From NCBI RefSeq assembly GCF_018736065.1, contig NZ_CP076128.1, forward strand, positions 3,511,501-3,575,500: a DNA stretch of 64,000 bases, read 5' to 3'. The position numbers were made by a program, and so were the translations under genes. Of the stretch, positions 62,463 through 64,000 are shown one piece after another. The notes beneath the pieces were generated by a model, which was given only the letters and a program-made list of their open reading frames with translations, made no database searches and was not told where the DNA came from. Within the stretch, counting starts at the first letter, position 1. Each line of letters starts with the position of its first letter. The stretch is from Flammeovirga kamogawensis. Lineage in GTDB: Bacteria > Bacteroidota > Bacteroidia > Cytophagales > Flammeovirgaceae.

Positions 62463-63710
62463 ATGACTAAATTTTACTGTAACTTATTTATTGTTCTTAT
62501 ACTTAATTTTATTTGTCTTGGGAATGCTTTTGGTGCTGATTTACCAAATGGAGATTATATTTACGCTGATGGTGAAAGTATAGTCGGGTCACTTTTTGAA
62601 ACTGCAGCGACTGATGGAATTAATAATGATTATGATCTTGTATCTTCATTAGATGCAGGTACTGATAATATAGCATTTAGATCAACATCATTTACTCAGA
62701 GAACTTTAACAGTTAGAGATGGAGCAATAGTTGTTTTAAAAGCTAATCAAATTTTATTTTCTTATGTAGAAATAGTAATCGAAGAAGGTGGTACATTAAC
62801 GATAGATGGAGACTTAAATATCTCGGACCAATCAGATATGCAAATTGATGGAACTTTAATTATTACTGGTGATTTAAGTATCTCAGATACTGCTGGATCT
62901 GGAGGAGATGCAAATCAAAATATAGGTGGACCTGAAGTTGATAACGAATTCAATTTCGGTTGTTTATGTTTTATTGAAGTTAATGATCCAGGTTTACAGC
63001 TAAGAGGAAGTGGTACTATAGATTTAGGAGGTGATTTTAATTCAGGAACAGTAACTGCTGATCAAGTTGATGAAATATTTAATTTTGATTGTACAAAATT
63101 AAATAGTAATTCGAGTCCAGAATTAGCTTGTACTGATATTAGTCTCCCAGTATCCCTAACCTACTTCGAATCTTTCATAGAAAACAACACAGTAGCTTTA
63201 GAATGGGAAACAGCTTCAGAGCAAAATGCGTCTCACTTCGATATTCAGCGTTCAATAGATAGAAAAAACTGGAAAACGTTAGGTACAGTACAAGCAGCAG
63301 GTAATTCTAATGCAGCAATCTTATATGAGTTTATAGATGAAGCACCTATAGCAAAAGCATTCTACCGTTTACATCAAGTAGATTTTGATGGAGCGAATGA
63401 ATATTTTGGTCCTTTATATGTGAAATTAGATGGCGTTGAAGAAAACTTTAAAGTTGTGATAATGCCAAATCATGCTCAAAAAGGAGAGAAAATTCAGTTG
63501 CAAGCAATTGGTGTACAAGAAGGTGGAGACCTTTCTATTAAGGTATTCAACGCTCATGGGCATTTAGTTTATGAAGATAAACAAGAACAAATTTCTTCGT
63601 CATCGTTATTAATGCCTTTAGAAATTTCTGATAGACTAGGGACAGGCATGTATTATGTAGTTGTACAGTCTGGAAAAGAAGTAGTAAAAGAAAAATTATT
63701 GATGAAATAA
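62463..63710 (+). CDS. T9SS type A sorted secreted protein, second copy
   Basis: This 415-residue protein is related to the product of 60306-61388. It has a signal peptide (about residues 1-24, ending AFGA), a solenoid-like region with IVIEEGGTLTIDGDLNISDQ and DGTLIITGDLSI (about 100-150), then the shared module LPVSLTYFESF, TASEQNASHFDIQRSIDRKNWKTLG and FYRLHQVDFDGANEYFGPL (about 230-325), and a type A sorting tail (about 340-415) ending LGTGMYYVVVQ and KEKLLMK. It is a T9SS cargo; function unknown. It starts after a 554-bp gap and has its own terminator. Confidence 0.85.
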   Translation: MTKFYCNLFIVLILNFICLGNAFGADLPNGDYIYADGESIVGSLFETAATDGINNDYDLVSSLDAGTDNIAFRSTSFTQRTLTVRDGAIVVLKANQILFSYVEIVIEEGGTLTIDGDLNISDQSDMQIDGTLIITGDLSISDTAGSGGDANQNIGGPEVDNEFNFGCLCFIEVNDPGLQLRGSGTIDLGGDFNSGTVTADQVDEIFNFDCTKLNSNSSPELACTDISLPVSLTYFESFIENNTVALEWETASEQNASHFDIQRSIDRKNWKTLGTVQAAGNSNAAILYEFIDEAPIAKAFYRLHQVDFDGANEYFGPLYVKLDGVEENFKVVIMPNHAQKGEKIQLQAIGVQEGGDLSIKVFNAHGHLVYEDKQEQISSSSLLMPLEISDRLGTGMYYVVVQSGKEVVKEKLLMK

Positions 63711-63734
63711 CGAAACTAAAAATATATAAATATG

Positions 63735-63772
63735 AGGGCAATCTATGTAACAATAGGTTGCCCTTTCTTTTT
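63735..63772 (+). terminator. Intrinsic terminator after the second T9SS gene
   Basis: AGGGCAATCTAT and ATAGGTTGCCCT pair over 12 bp (one wobble) with a 6-nt loop, followed by a T-rich tract. The remaining 228 bp to the window end show no recognisable gene. Confidence 0.8.
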
Positions 63773-64000
63773 AAAAAAATGCAAGAAATATTTTATTTTA
63801 TATGATGTAAGATAAATACATTACCAAAGTTATAAATGATGTATTTCTTAGTTAAGTACAATGAAATTCTTCATTCGCTTCAAATAATACAAGTTTGATA
63901 AAACGTAAGAAGTGGATAATAATTACCTATTTCAATTGTTTTTGTTGTTAAAACCTACGCTCAACTTCATTATTAAAATTAACTCATTACAGTATTTACC

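Overview
The window is AT-rich, gene-dense chromosomal DNA from a member of the Bacteroidota, most likely a Cytophagales/Flammeovirga-like marine bacterium (the genus is inference). Supporting signs are promoter-like -7 boxes of the form TAnnTTTG instead of sigma-70 hexamers, the near absence of Shine-Dalgarno sequences, two proteins with C-terminal type IX secretion (T9SS type A) sorting domains, and several families typical of the phylum (DUF2851, DUF4199, DUF6048-like, PCMD-like). I saw no rRNA, tRNA, CRISPR array, insertion sequence or prophage.

Layout. 1-10 kb: the 5' part of a pxpA (5-oxoprolinase subunit A) gene cut by the window edge, a lipoprotein, a BI-1/YggS/DUF4199 group, an exported hydroxyisourate hydrolase, a membrane SpoIIE-type phosphatase, a BamA/TamA-like outer membrane protein, an ArsR regulator, a DUF2851 protein and a small exported protein. 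10-18 kb: oligopeptidase B, Dps, obg, adk, an orphan ECF sigma factor and an ABC exporter half. 18-22.4 kb: a MarR regulator followed by the two genes of the beta-oxidation core. 22.6-28.7 kb: four envelope genes (two lipoproteins and two predicted beta-barrel proteins), then a convergent 818-residue barrel/PD40/carboxypeptidase-regulatory-like protein. 29.6-40.4 kb: a surface-glycan locus of an MsbA-like exporter and nine glycosyltransferase-type genes in two convergent operons. 40.4-47.9 kb: a complete thiamine operon (thiS-thiC-tenI/thiE2-thiD-thiE-thiG-thiH-thiF/moeB) led by a TPP riboswitch with a well-formed Bacteroidota promoter. 48-55 kb: miaE, pabB, a TauE permease, a pair of unknown membrane proteins and an SLC13-type transporter. 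55-64 kb: a 1044-residue GAF/PAS sensor without an output domain, an FMN reductase, threonine aldolase and two T9SS cargo proteins around a DUF4199 protein.

How the genes work together. The thiamine operon can make and join both halves of thiamine phosphate under TPP control. The MarR-fadN-fadA unit is a fatty-acid-degradation module with a palindrome placed over its promoter. The glycan locus can build and export a surface polysaccharide or lipooligosaccharide. Several convergent pairs share a 4-nt overlap of their stop codons (CTAA or TTAA), while others are separated by strong bidirectional hairpin terminators.

Nothing in the window is a clear new defence or mobile system. The best candidates for undescribed biology are the membrane pair at 50923-52972, the envelope gene group at 22594-26237, the output-less GAF/PAS sensor, and inverted repeats lying exactly on promoters or a start codon. 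Positions of domains are read by eye; no database search was run.
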